NCBI GenBank assembly: GCA_964495375.1
Contig: CAZBWM010000004.1
Span: 94,593-158,592, forward strand
Length of the DNA: 64,000 bases
From: JAIESQ01 sp964495375
GTDB lineage: Bacteria; Planctomycetota; Planctomycetia; Pirellulales; JAEUIK01
Reading direction: 5' to 3'
In this document: positions 17,253 to 28,589 of the stretch, piece after piece
Layout: each line of letters begins with the position of its first letter
Numbering within the stretch: position 1 is the stretch's first letter
The notes under the pieces: generated by a model
Told to the model about the DNA's origin: nothing
Seen by the model: the letters and a program-made list of their open reading frames with translations, nothing else
Databases searched by the model: none
Program-made: the position numbers and the translations under genes

Positions 17253-19031
17253 ATGTGCGGAAGTGAGCAACCGTTGCCGACACCAAGCATTGAACAGGAT
17301 GATCAAGTTGCCGTTCCCGGACCGACGCGCGATCGCACGGAGACCCGTCTCGCGTCGCCTCGGCAGCCGACTTCGATTGCTAAAAACTGGCCGGCTCTAC
17401 TGATTGTTGGCTTATTGGCCTCGCTGCTTTTGGGGTGGAACCTGGGCGCTCGCTACCTTTGGCAGGATGAAGCCGCGACGGCCGTCATGGCCGAGCGAAT
17501 GATGCGCCACGGCAAACCGCTGGCCTACGATGGGCGCAACCTGATCACGATGGACACGTACGACGCCAAGCTGGCAGACCGCATCGCGACGATGCCGCCC
17601 CGAGCAGTCGTGCAAATGCTGGCCGAACGAGGTGACTTCAAGCCCGACTCGACTTGGATTGGGCAGCCGTGGGGGCAGTTCGTCGTGACCGCTTTGTCGC
17701 TGGCAGCGATTGGCAAGAACACCCTGGCTGCCCGGTTACCCTTTGCCTTGTGCGGCATCGCGACCGTCGTCCTGCTCTTTCACCTTGTCCGGCAACGCTT
17801 TCGCGATTGGCCAATGGCCTTGGTCGCCGTGTTGCTGTTGTTGGCGAACGTCTTTTGGGTACTGCACGTGCGCCAATGCCGTTACTACGCGCTTTCTACG
17901 TTTTTTCTGCTGCTCACGTCGGTGACCTACTTGCGCTGGCTCGATGGCAAGCGCTTCGCGGGGTGGGCGTTACTGGCTAGCGCCTGGTGTCTGTTTCAAA
18001 GCGACTACGGTGTGTTTTGGCCGGCGATCGGCGTGCTCTTCGCGCATTCCCTGTACTGCGGCGCCAGGCCCCGGCGCACGGCTTTGCTCTTGTTTGCAGG
18101 GCTGGCGCTATCGGTAGCCCCTTGGGTCTACTACTACGAATTGGCGTCACGGATGAAACCGCGCTACACCTCACTCGAGTCGAGCATTCTGGGCACGCTC
18201 TTCAATTTTAACCATTTCCAGTTTCCGGTGCTGGCGTTGGTGCCGCTGGCCGTCCTGCTGTTTCGCAAGACGCCGCACCTGGGGGGCGCCGAGGGGCGTC
18301 GCGTCGCCGGACTGGCGATTGCTGTCTGCCTGGCATTGTTGATCTGGGTACCACTTGTGTCGCCGTACCCCTTTTACCGTTACCTCATGCCGGCCACGCC
18401 GCTGGCGGCAGTAGCACTGGCTTACGTCGTCCTGGGAACCATCGACCTGGTATTTGCCGGTCGGGCTGCCAACGATCTGCGACTCGTCGCTGCGCTGCCG
18501 CTGGCCGCAATACTCGCTTTGTCGCCGTTGCTGGCACTCCCCGTATCGTCGTTGATACCCGCGCCAGATCGAGCATTGGCCCAAATGGGCGTTCTGGGAC
18601 GCGGCGAGTTGAGGGCCCTCTACCTGGATCTCGTCAATGATGGGCCCGATCCCAACCGCGAGGTAATCGAATTACTGGCCCCACAGCTCAAGCCTGGTGA
18701 CGAGGTCCTGGTGAACTACGAGGACGTGCCGTTCATGTTCTACACCGACGCCACGGTGCGCGGCGGGATGTGCGCCTTCCGCACCGAAGCTCCCGACGAC
18801 GGCCACCTGAAGTTTGCTATCATTCGGCCGGACTTGCGCATCGGGCATCAAGCTTTGCTTCGCGAGCTGGCACGCTTTAATTGGCGCGGTTCGTACGACC
18901 ACGTACTCGCGATCCCTTGGGGTAACATTCCCGACCCGCGACACCATCGTTTCCAGCAAAAAGAGTCGCCACCCCACGTGGTCATTCTCGAAGCAACCGG
19001 GCCATTTACCCCCAAGAAAGCAACTCCATAG
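17253..19031 (+). CDS. GT39-like multi-spanning glycosyltransferase (ArnT/PMT family)
   Basis: A roughly 592-residue integral membrane protein with about twelve helices, the first being ALLIVGLLASLLLGWN. YLWQDEAATAVMAERM follows it, with acidic pair D72/E73, the hallmark of dolichol- or polyprenyl-phosphate-dependent glycosyltransferases. The C-terminal 130 residues after the last helix are soluble and likely extracytoplasmic. The start is uncertain: ATG at 17253 is used as the nearest upstream of the family region, but others exist and none has a strong ribosome site. It is a likely paralogue of the divergent gene 15216-16937; the two may share regulation. Confidence 0.75.
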   Translation: MCGSEQPLPTPSIEQDDQVAVPGPTRDRTETRLASPRQPTSIAKNWPALLIVGLLASLLLGWNLGARYLWQDEAATAVMAERMMRHGKPLAYDGRNLITMDTYDAKLADRIATMPPRAVVQMLAERGDFKPDSTWIGQPWGQFVVTALSLAAIGKNTLAARLPFALCGIATVVLLFHLVRQRFRDWPMALVAVLLLLANVFWVLHVRQCRYYALSTFFLLLTSVTYLRWLDGKRFAGWALLASAWCLFQSDYGVFWPAIGVLFAHSLYCGARPRRTALLLFAGLALSVAPWVYYYELASRMKPRYTSLESSILGTLFNFNHFQFPVLALVPLAVLLFRKTPHLGGAEGRRVAGLAIAVCLALLIWVPLVSPYPFYRYLMPATPLAAVALAYVVLGTIDLVFAGRAANDLRLVAALPLAAILALSPLLALPVSSLIPAPDRALAQMGVLGRGELRALYLDLVNDGPDPNREVIELLAPQLKPGDEVLVNYEDVPFMFYTDATVRGGMCAFRTEAPDDGHLKFAIIRPDLRIGHQALLRELARFNWRGSYDHVLAIPWGNIPDPRHHRFQQKESPPHVVILEATGPFTPKKATP

Positions 19032-19173
19032 CCCCCGTAACGACGAACCGCCCAACCAAGCCGCACCATGTCCACACCACCCACGCCGGGCAGTATGATA
19101 ACGCCCAGGACAACTTCTCCACGTCATCGAATGCCACGCACCGGCCCTCAATAAACTACGCAAGGGGAACTCC

Positions 19174-21066
19174 ATGTCGACCCGCAAAGCATCGCGCACG
19201 ATGAAGCAGAGCCTTTCGGTGATCGCTCTGCTGGTGGTCTTCTCGGCAGTCGGGGCACACGCGGCCGAGGATGCTCCTCCCGCGACGATCCCCGCGGGCA
19301 CAACCGCCGACGCGCCGCAGGCCGGCTCGCTCGTCGAGCGCATTGAAGCAATCCGCGCACGATCACAAGCCAGCCTGGCCACCGCGCGCGGTAACCGTGC
19401 CGAGATACAGGCCGCCATTAAGCAGCGGCGCGAAGAGCTGGCCGCCTTGGCGACTGAGGTCGAAGGCGAACCGTCAGACTTGTCGGTCGCAGATCTTTTG
19501 GCGCTGGCGAATGTGTATAGCCGCGACTTACAGCGGCCTGACGACGCCGTCCAGACGGCGCGAACCGTGATCGCCGTCGAACCGGCCAACGCCGAGGCCT
19601 GGACGATTCTCATCAGCGCGCAGGCCGGCAACCCCAACACACTCGACGCGGCTGAAGACAGTCTTAAGAAGGCCGCCGAGCAACTGTTTCCCGATAAGCT
19701 CGCTGCGCTGCACGGCATCCTCGCCAATTGGCAATTGCGGAGCGGTCAACCGCGCGTGGCGGCCGATCATTTCGCCGCGACGCTTGATCTCGGCCGTTGG
19801 GGGCTGCTGGGCGCTGGCGGTGAACCGACAGCCTACTTTCGCCGCGTCGAACAAACGGTCGGTGCCTACAATCGCGCCAAAGCAGACGACGCCGCGCTCG
19901 CGCGGGTCGATCGCGAGCTCGCAGTCGTGGCATCCGACGAGGCGCGAAATGCCGGCATCGATGCTCCCCCTGCGATCGCCGAGCTGACCGCGCAAAAAGT
20001 TCGCCTGCTGCTGCGCGTCGGCCAAACCGACGCCGCGCGTGCGCTGCTGGCCGAGGCGCTGCTGAACGCCCGCACCGCGTACGATGCCGCGCCCGAGGAT
20101 CCCTCGCGCGTGCAGGCACTCCTCCCGCTGGCGCAGCTCGACTGGGAACAATCGTCGGCCAACGCACCGGGCGAGCCAACTCCAACAATCGAGCCCGCCA
20201 CCACGGAGACAACCGCTCTCTATCTCGAATTGTTGGGCAAGGTTCTCAAGAACGACAAGATTGACGCCAAGGTTCGCCGCTCCTGTGCCCAGTCGGCGCT
20301 GGCGGCCGGTTTTCAACTTCTCTCCGACGATCGCCTGGCGGATGCCGACGCGATCGCCAAGCTCTTAGGTGAGTCGATCGCGTCCGACGCGCCCGAGCCG
20401 GCGCCGGTCGCCGGGGCGGTGCGCGTGCCGATCGATCCGTTCCAGAATCAGGTGCGCTCATTCCTGAAGCGCCTGGCCGGCGAACAAGCTCGCCTGGCTC
20501 TCGTTGGCCAGCCAGCCTTTCCGCTGGAGACCAACGCTTGGGTCAACGGTGATCCGCTCACCGACGAAGACCTCAAGGGCAAGGTCGTGCTGCTGGACTT
20601 CTGGGCCGTGTGGTGCGGGCCGTGCATCGCCTGCTTCCCTCACCTCCGCGACTGGCACGAGAAGTACGCCGATCGCGGACTCGTGATCATCGGACTGACC
20701 AAGTATTACAACTACGGCTGGGACGCCGCCGCCAACCGCGGCACCAAGACCGAAGGCCTCGCTCCCGCGGACGAACAGGCCGCCCTGGTCAAGTTTGCCG
20801 AACACCATCAGCTCAAACATCGACTCGCCTACATGCCCGAGGGGGCCACGCTCTCCGAGCGCTATGGCGTGAGCGGCATCCCGCAGATGGTGCTGATCGA
20901 CCGCGAGGGCAAAGTGCGAATGATCCGCGTGGGCAGCGGCGAGGCCAACGCCCACGATTTGGAGACACTCATCGAAGAACTGCTGGCCGCGCCGGCCGAA
21001 GCTGCTCCGACGGGCGGGGCGCCGGCGGCTGCGGCCCCCGCCACGGAAACGCCGGCAAGTCCCTGA
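19174..21066 (+). CDS. Exported TlpA-like thioredoxin with repeat-rich N-terminal region
   Basis: A 630-residue exported protein. A signal peptide (QSLSVIALLVVFSAVGAHA) is followed by a large helical region (about 60-440) resembling TPR-type repeats, then a TlpA/AhpC-like thioredoxin domain. The redox site is WCGPC (480-484) in FWAVWCGPCIACFPHL; SGIPQMVLID carries the cis-proline. The last 30 residues are Ala/Pro-rich. The likely role is thiol-disulphide exchange outside the cytoplasm, perhaps on partners held by the helical part. The ATG at 19174 has AAGGGGA upstream. An exported glutathione peroxidase gene follows on the same strand, so the two may form an envelope redox group. Confidence 0.85.
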   Translation: MSTRKASRTMKQSLSVIALLVVFSAVGAHAAEDAPPATIPAGTTADAPQAGSLVERIEAIRARSQASLATARGNRAEIQAAIKQRREELAALATEVEGEPSDLSVADLLALANVYSRDLQRPDDAVQTARTVIAVEPANAEAWTILISAQAGNPNTLDAAEDSLKKAAEQLFPDKLAALHGILANWQLRSGQPRVAADHFAATLDLGRWGLLGAGGEPTAYFRRVEQTVGAYNRAKADDAALARVDRELAVVASDEARNAGIDAPPAIAELTAQKVRLLLRVGQTDAARALLAEALLNARTAYDAAPEDPSRVQALLPLAQLDWEQSSANAPGEPTPTIEPATTETTALYLELLGKVLKNDKIDAKVRRSCAQSALAAGFQLLSDDRLADADAIAKLLGESIASDAPEPAPVAGAVRVPIDPFQNQVRSFLKRLAGEQARLALVGQPAFPLETNAWVNGDPLTDEDLKGKVVLLDFWAVWCGPCIACFPHLRDWHEKYADRGLVIIGLTKYYNYGWDAAANRGTKTEGLAPADEQAALVKFAEHHQLKHRLAYMPEGATLSERYGVSGIPQMVLIDREGKVRMIRVGSGEANAHDLETLIEELLAAPAEAAPTGGAPAAAAPATETPASP

Positions 21067-21102
21067 GTCTTGCCAACTGGAGCGAACCAATAGCGACAGT
21101 CT

Positions 21103-21123
21103 GCCGGTTTTTTGACAACCGGC
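21103..21123. terminator. Possible hairpin after the TlpA-like gene
   Basis: gccggtt (21103-21109) pairs with aaccggc (21117-21123) around a 7-base loop, 37 bases after the stop codon. No U-run follows, so it is only a weak terminator candidate. Confidence 0.3.
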
Positions 21124-21215
21124 CTGCCGGCAGATAGTTTGCCTGAAGCCAAATGTGCAGTTCCACGCTGCACACCGTCAGGCCATCCAGGCCATTTAGG
21201 AAGGGCCAAGAGATC

Positions 21216-21301
21216 ACTTCTCCCTATTTCCCTCTCCCCTCGCGGGAGAGGGCAGGGTGAGGGGGCTAAGAGAACTGGAAGTTGTTTCTTGGCCGTCCCT
21301 T
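21216..21301. repeat. Dispersed palindromic repeat, copy 2
   Basis: The second copy of the element at 14503-14588. The perfect stem is ccctctccc (21230-21238) with gggagaggg (21244-21252), again followed by cagggtgaggggg and ending in ggccgtcc. It lies directly upstream of the glutathione peroxidase gene, where the two copies diverge most in the downstream flank. Confidence 0.75.
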
Positions 21302-21347
21302 GCCGCCAACCAATCCACTTCGCATCCCCCCGCACCAGGAGATTCCG

Positions 21348-21956
<609 letters not shown>

Positions 21957-21989
21957 TCTGCCCGCCGAGCGCTGAACACCGAGCAATTT

Positions 21990-22050
21990 CCCAGGGGAGA
22001 TGGTCGTCGCAGAACTGACGGTTTTGCGGCTTGAGACCATCTCCCCTGGG
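21990..22050. terminator. Perfect 16-bp hairpin after the glutathione peroxidase gene
   Basis: cccaggggagatggtc (21990-22005) and its exact complement (22035-22050) enclose 29 bases. The stem lies 34 bases after the stop, in the 376-base gap to the next gene. There is no U-run after it, so termination, mRNA protection or a repeat element are all possible. The rest of the gap shows no gene. Confidence 0.5.
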
Positions 22051-22332
22051 CTCCTTATGAGCACCAAAACGGTATTCGGCCAGAATTTGACCATGCCGCA
22101 ACTGGCGACTACGATGGGATTTCGAGCAGTCGCCGCCGGGGTCTCCGGTGCGCGCCTCGCCCCACGATTGCCGCTCGCCCGACCGGAACCGGGCCAGCGG
22201 GCGCGTGCGCCGCGCAGCAACTCGGGCGCGTCGAACGCGCACAGTTGAGAGCTTGCCATCTCGAGGGCCGCGCGAGCTGAGGATGCCGCGCCGGCCCACG
22301 TATTTCTGAATCCCCTTTGAGGAGAGTGCATC

Positions 22333-24006
<1,674 letters not shown>

Positions 24007-24063
24007 ACGGCAGGCCAGTACCTTTACTGCAAGTTTGCCAACCGACGCACCGGGCGCGAGTCG

Positions 24064-25089
24064 CTATTCCTCTGACGATGATCCGGCGGCCCGACACGGC
24101 GGCTGGCTGGCCAATAGCTCCAGCGCTTCGCGCACCCGCGCGATGCCCAGCCCGTCGACCATCAGGTAGCGATGCTTGCCAGTGGGGCTTTCCTCGAAGC
24201 GCGTGATCCGTTCGTCGTCGACGCGAATGGTGCCCGGCGGCGAGAGCTGAAAGTATCCGTGCTCCGGCCGCACCGCGTAGAGCGCTGCCGTCAGATCCCA
24301 CGTTTCGCGATCGTAGGGCATCTTCTGATAGAGCTCGTACGCTTCCTTGAGGGGATGGTGCGGCACGTAATTGAAGTCGCGCTGGATGCTCGTGGCCGGA
24401 AACTTGATCGCCTGCCCAACCTCAAAACCGCTGACAACGACCTCGGTGGGCCAGGCTGCGAACACGCGCTTGGCCGCCGGCAGATCCACGTAGACGTTGT
24501 ACTCTTTGTGCCGCCCCACGAGGCTGAACATTCCGGCCATCATCACCAACCGCCGACACTTTTTCCGGCAAAGCTCGACGCCTGCCAACGGGCTGTGCTC
24601 GTCGGCCGGTGAATCAAGCAGCCGGGCGAAATTCGTCGAGAAGCCGACCACGACCGGCACCAGCGACCCGTCGGGCGCGGCTGCCAAGGTGCGGCGCAAC
24701 AGTTTCACTGCATCGGGCGCCGGCGTGTCGGGCGATAGCCGTCGCGGCCACCGCGGCTGGCCGTCGTCCATCGCCAGCACGGTGTCACGCGTGTAAGGGT
24801 TGTCCTCAGGCGTCGGGCCGTCACGCACTACGCCAATCGGAATCTCAGGCCGGCCATAGAACGTGTTTACCAGATCGACATACGGAGCCGCAAAACGGTT
24901 GTCCTTGGTGATCGTCACGGCTTCGATCCGGCACTCGTCACGGCTGGTCAAAGCGTGCAGCACGCCGAGCGCCAACGCGTCGTCGATGTCGTTCCCCATG
25001 TCGGTGTCGAAGATCACGCGCACGGGCTCGGCAGCGCGTGACACCGATGACATCATCGTCCACGCAAACGTTAACAGAAGCAGTTTCAA
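24064..25089 (-). CDS. Inosine/uridine-preferring nucleoside hydrolase family protein, probably exported
   Basis: A 341-residue protein of the nucleoside hydrolase fold, which cleaves the N-glycosidic bond of ribonucleosides. The N-terminal calcium motif DTDMGNDIDDA (residues 28-38) is intact. Start choice: a TTG at 25089 gives MKLLLLTFAWTMMSSVSRA, a good signal peptide ending before AEP. The frame remains open to 25311, but that extension translates palindromic repeat DNA, so it is rejected. The hydrolase ends 58 bases before a convergent gene. Many planctomycetes have exported members of this family; the substrate here is unknown. Confidence 0.82.
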   Translation of the reverse strand: MKLLLLTFAWTMMSSVSRAAEPVRVIFDTDMGNDIDDALALGVLHALTSRDECRIEAVTITKDNRFAAPYVDLVNTFYGRPEIPIGVVRDGPTPEDNPYTRDTVLAMDDGQPRWPRRLSPDTPAPDAVKLLRRTLAAAPDGSLVPVVVGFSTNFARLLDSPADEHSPLAGVELCRKKCRRLVMMAGMFSLVGRHKEYNVYVDLPAAKRVFAAWPTEVVVSGFEVGQAIKFPATSIQRDFNYVPHHPLKEAYELYQKMPYDRETWDLTAALYAVRPEHGYFQLSPPGTIRVDDERITRFEESPTGKHRYLMVDGLGIARVREALELLASQPPCRAAGSSSEE

Positions 25090-25099
25090 AAGGTGGTTC

Positions 25100-25262
25100 G
25101 GGTGCCACTGCTGGCTTGGAAGGGTGGCCCAGCCGCTCGCCGGCTGGGTCGCGAAGCGACAAGAAGCCTTCTGAAATCGACGCCGCTGACATCGGCCGCG
25201 CGGCACGAGTAGATTCTTGTGGCTGCGCCACCCGGCTGCGAGCAGCCGGGCCACCCCCGATC
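25100..25262. repeat. Cluster of palindromic intergenic repeats
   Basis: The 19-base string gggtgccactgctggcttg (25100-25118) recurs at 63429-63447. Two further stems follow: cccagccg/cggctggg (25128-25148) and cccggctg/cagccggg (25231-25250). The region lies between the nucleoside hydrolase and FtsX genes and is not coding. Confidence 0.7.
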
Positions 25263-25313
25263 GAATGATTAATGGCATTGAGTCGCACCCAACTGTGCGT
25301 CTGTAGGACATTG

Positions 25314-27704
25314 TTAATCCCGAGTCTTGAGCACGGATACTAAGTCAAGATGATCCAGCTTGCGGCGCACGATCAAGCCCGAGGCCAGCGCGGCCAGCAC
25401 AACTACCAGCACTGCGGTGCCATACGTCGCGGGGTCGATTACCAGCGGTAGCCGAAACAGCTCCGTATCGACCGACGCGATGACGAACACCGCCAGCAGC
25501 CGCCCGATCAACAAGCCCAGTGGAATCGCGGCCAGCGTGAGCACGGCCAGTTCGCCGAGCAGAATCGTCGAAATCTCCGCCCGCGTGAAACCCAGCACGC
25601 GCAGGCTGGCCAGTTCGCGAGCGCGTTCGGCCAGCGCAATTCGCGCGCTGTTGTAAACCACACCGCAAGCGATCACCACGGCAAACATGATATTGAAGAA
25701 CCGCATCCGCAACATGTTCTCGGCGATCGTGTCTTGAAAGTTGCGCACGGCCGCCTCGTTCACGGTCACGGCGGCCACGCCCGGCGTGCGTTTGAGCTTC
25801 CAGTAGAGCTGCTCGATCTGGCGGGAATCGGCCATCAGGTATCCACCAGAAACCGTCGTCCCTTCGCGCAGCAGCCGGTTGAGCGCACCGAGCTGCATGT
25901 AGACGCCCGACCCGACGAATTCGTTGACCAGCGCGACGACTGGCACATCGCGCGTGACGCGCTGCCCTTCGAGCACCTCGATCCGCACGCGGTCGCCGGT
26001 GCGCACGCCGAGCCGTTCGGCCAACGACGATCCGAGCACCAGACCTTGCGCGGGAAGCGGTACCGGTTTGACCTGATCGCTGATGAGTCGCTGCAAGGTG
26101 GAGTGCGACTCGAGCCCCATCAAGGCGACGCGCCGCGAGCGGTTGCCCGCCCGCACGCGGATCGGCACGCTGCGGAAGGGCTCGGCCAGCGTGACGCCGG
26201 GCAGGTGTTCGAGCTCGTAGAGCGTGCGCGCGGCGTGGGGTTCAACGAACGTCACGCTCACGTCATGGCGCTGCGCGACGTTGAAGTTGATGTCCATCAT
26301 GTAGTTGATCGAGTCGAGCGTGAAGCTTCCCAGTATCAGCACGCCGACGGCCAGCGCGATGCCCAGCGACGACATGCCGGCCTTGAGCGGTTGCCGTTCC
26401 AGGTGTCGCAAGATCATTCGCATCGAAGGAGAAAGCAGTTGCACCAGGCCGAGCCGCTCGATCAGCGTCTTGCGATACGTGGCCGGCGGCTCGGGGCGCA
26501 TGGCTTCGGCTGGCGGCAAACGCACCGCTTTGCGTACCGCTCCCAAGGTCCCGAAAACCGCGGCACCCGTGCTTACCAGTACTCCCAGGGCGATCACGTC
26601 GGGCCCCAGATCAAACAGCAGCACGGGGAAGTGATAGAACGTGGTGTACAATTCCGTGAGGTTGCGCCCCAGCCAAGCCCCGAACACACAGCCGAGCGCC
26701 ACGCCCGCCAAGGTCAAGCAAAGCACCAGCTTCAGGTAGTGGACTCCGACGGCGAGATTCGTGTAGCCAAAGGCCTTGAGCGCGGCAATCTGCTCGCGCT
26801 GCGTGCCGATGATGCGGCCCAGCACCACATTGAGCAGGAACGCGGCCACGGAAAGGAAGATCGTTGGCGCCAACATTGCCATGCCGCGCAGTTGCTGCAA
26901 CTCGTTGGCGAGAAACTTGTCCGAGACTTGATCGGCCCGCGCGTACGCCCCCAGCCCGCCGTAACGGTCGGTGAGCCGATCGAGCCGGCGAATCACCTCT
27001 TCGGTAATGGCACCGGGCATTAGCTTCAGGCACACGTCGTTGAACGCGCCGTCCATGTCGAAAGCCGCCTCGACTGGCTCGCGCCCCATCCACAGGATCG
27101 CGAACCGCTTATCGTCGGGGATCACGTCGCCAGAGCGAATCGTGTAAATGAACTCGGGCGACAAGGCCACGCCGACGATCTTCAGCAGCTTCTTGCGGCC
27201 GTTGATGATCGCGGTCAGCTTGTCCCCCGGTTCAAAACCATGCTTGTTGGCAAAGCCCTCGCTACAAAGCACTTCGTCGTTATGACCCGGCGCGAGATAG
27301 CGCCCCTTGCGCAGATAGACCGCATTGAGCGCTGGCTCGCGACTTTCGGGGATCGAGACCAATCGAGCGACCGCCGGTTCATTCAGCCCGGGCACGTCGA
27401 GCGTCACGTCGCGAATCACCCGGGTTTCGACAATCGACACGCCGGGGATCTCGGCGATTTGGGCCACCAGCGATTGCGGCGCTCGCTTGACCATCGCGAA
27501 CACGTCGGCAAAGCGATAGCGATCGTAATACGTGGCTCGCGTCAGCTCCAACGAGCGCAGCGTGGTCAGCGACATGACGAACGTGGCCACGCCACAAGCG
27601 ATCACCGCGGCAATTGCCAGCGCCTGTTCCTTGATATCCCACAAGTCGCGCAGCAGCTTGCGATCGAGTGCGCGAATCGGCATCCGAATCCGCAGGCGCG
27701 ACAC
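25314..27704 (-). CDS. ABC transporter permease with two FtsX domains
   Basis: A 796-residue permease of the MacB/LolC-like type. One N-terminal helix (ALAIAAVIACGVATFVMSL) precedes a large extracytoplasmic domain, then a first FtsX block of helices (about 270-405). A second extracytoplasmic domain and a second FtsX block (about 660-790) follow, ending with TAVLVVVLAALASGLIV. RELASLRVLGFTR is a typical cytoplasmic coupling motif. GTG at 27704 is used, since only three bases separate it from the stop of the ATPase gene, implying coupled translation; an ATG 21 bases downstream is an alternative. It likely moves lipids, lipoproteins or peptides with mechanotransmission rather than by a classic channel. 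Confidence 0.88.
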   Translation of the reverse strand: MSRLRIRMPIRALDRKLLRDLWDIKEQALAIAAVIACGVATFVMSLTTLRSLELTRATYYDRYRFADVFAMVKRAPQSLVAQIAEIPGVSIVETRVIRDVTLDVPGLNEPAVARLVSIPESREPALNAVYLRKGRYLAPGHNDEVLCSEGFANKHGFEPGDKLTAIINGRKKLLKIVGVALSPEFIYTIRSGDVIPDDKRFAILWMGREPVEAAFDMDGAFNDVCLKLMPGAITEEVIRRLDRLTDRYGGLGAYARADQVSDKFLANELQQLRGMAMLAPTIFLSVAAFLLNVVLGRIIGTQREQIAALKAFGYTNLAVGVHYLKLVLCLTLAGVALGCVFGAWLGRNLTELYTTFYHFPVLLFDLGPDVIALGVLVSTGAAVFGTLGAVRKAVRLPPAEAMRPEPPATYRKTLIERLGLVQLLSPSMRMILRHLERQPLKAGMSSLGIALAVGVLILGSFTLDSINYMMDINFNVAQRHDVSVTFVEPHAARTLYELEHLPGVTLAEPFRSVPIRVRAGNRSRRVALMGLESHSTLQRLISDQVKPVPLPAQGLVLGSSLAERLGVRTGDRVRIEVLEGQRVTRDVPVVALVNEFVGSGVYMQLGALNRLLREGTTVSGGYLMADSRQIEQLYWKLKRTPGVAAVTVNEAAVRNFQDTIAENMLRMRFFNIMFAVVIACGVVYNSARIALAERARELASLRVLGFTRAEISTILLGELAVLTLAAIPLGLLIGRLLAVFVIASVDTELFRLPLVIDPATYGTAVLVVVLAALASGLIVRRKLDHLDLVSVLKTRD

Positions 27705-27707
27705 GGC

Positions 27708-28496
27708 TCACCACTCCAGTTCGTGGGGCGATTTCTTCGCGGCGTTGTGCTTAACGCCGGCAATGCGGCCATCGGACAACGAAATCACGCGATCGGCCAT
27801 GTCGGCGATGCTGGCATTGTGCGTGATCACGACCGTCGTGGTTCCCAGATCCTTGTTGATCCGTTCGATCGCGTCGAGCACCACCATGCCGGTCCGCACG
27901 TCGAGCGCGCCGGTTGGTTCGTCGCACAACAGCACGCTGGGGCGTTTGGCGACCGCTCTAGCAATCGCCACGCGCTGTTGCTCGCCGCCGGAAAGCTGCG
28001 CGGGAAAGTGGTGCAGCCGCTCGCCGAGCCCGACCATCCGCAGTGCATCTTCGGGGCGCATCGGGTTCGTGGCAATCTCGGTCACCAGGGCCACGTTTTC
28101 TTCCGCGGTCAGGCTCGGGATCAAGTTATAGAACTGAAAGACGAAACCGACATGCTCCCGGCGGTAGCGCGTCAGGGCGCTTTCACCGGCTGCCGTCAGG
28201 TCGTGATGGTGGTAACGCACCGAGCCCGACGTCGGAATATCGAGCCCACCCAGGATGTTCAACAACGTCGACTTGCCGCTCCCCGACGGGCCCAGCAGCA
28301 CGACGAACTCCCCTTCGTACAAAGCCAGGTCGACGCCGCGCAGCGCCTGCACCTCAACCTCCCCCATGTGGTAGACCTTGGTGATCCCTCGGGCCTCGAA
28401 AGCGGCGTCGCGCCCCGCGATTACGGCTGCCGATTGGTCGTACGCCGCGTGCGTCGCTTCGGGTGATTGATTTTCGACGTGGTTCATCGCGGTCAT
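27708..28496 (-). CDS. ABC transporter ATP-binding protein (LolD/MacB type)
   Basis: A 262-residue ATPase partnered with the FtsX-type permease that follows three bases later. The order is Walker A GPSGSGKST (69-77), the signature LSGGEQQRVAIARA, Walker B LLCDEPTGALD and the switch histidine in ITHNA. Residues before about 35 are a loosely conserved leader. ATG at 28496 is used, with ATG at 28487 (MNHVEN) as an alternative. A TATAAT hexamer on this strand overlaps the first ATG (28495-28500), so leaderless initiation at 28487 is possible. Function as for MacB-like exporters. Confidence 0.88.
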   Translation of the reverse strand: MTAMNHVENQSPEATHAAYDQSAAVIAGRDAAFEARGITKVYHMGEVEVQALRGVDLALYEGEFVVLLGPSGSGKSTLLNILGGLDIPTSGSVRYHHHDLTAAGESALTRYRREHVGFVFQFYNLIPSLTAEENVALVTEIATNPMRPEDALRMVGLGERLHHFPAQLSGGEQQRVAIARAVAKRPSVLLCDEPTGALDVRTGMVVLDAIERINKDLGTTTVVITHNASIADMADRVISLSDGRIAGVKHNAAKKSPHELEW

Positions 28497-28502
28497 TATA
28501 CT
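28495..28502. promoter_or_regulatory. Candidate bidirectional -10 region
   Basis: attatact reads TATACT on the forward strand (28497-28502) and TATAAT on the reverse strand (28500-28495). It sits between the divergent ATPase and polysaccharide deacetylase genes. The -35 regions are weak (TTCGAC forward at 28473-28478; TTCGTG reverse), so confidence is low. Confidence 0.3.
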
Positions 28503-28589
28503 CGTGGACGAGCGCCGCACGAATCGGCGATAACAACTGGCTTTGCTCAAGCATCGACCAGCCATCTGAACCAACCGGCCCAACCTGTT

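Noticed and set aside
25734..28466. Two long forward frames (429 and 408 codons)
   Set aside because: Antisense to the FtsX permease and LolD-type ATPase; composition is His/Arg/Gln-rich shadow.
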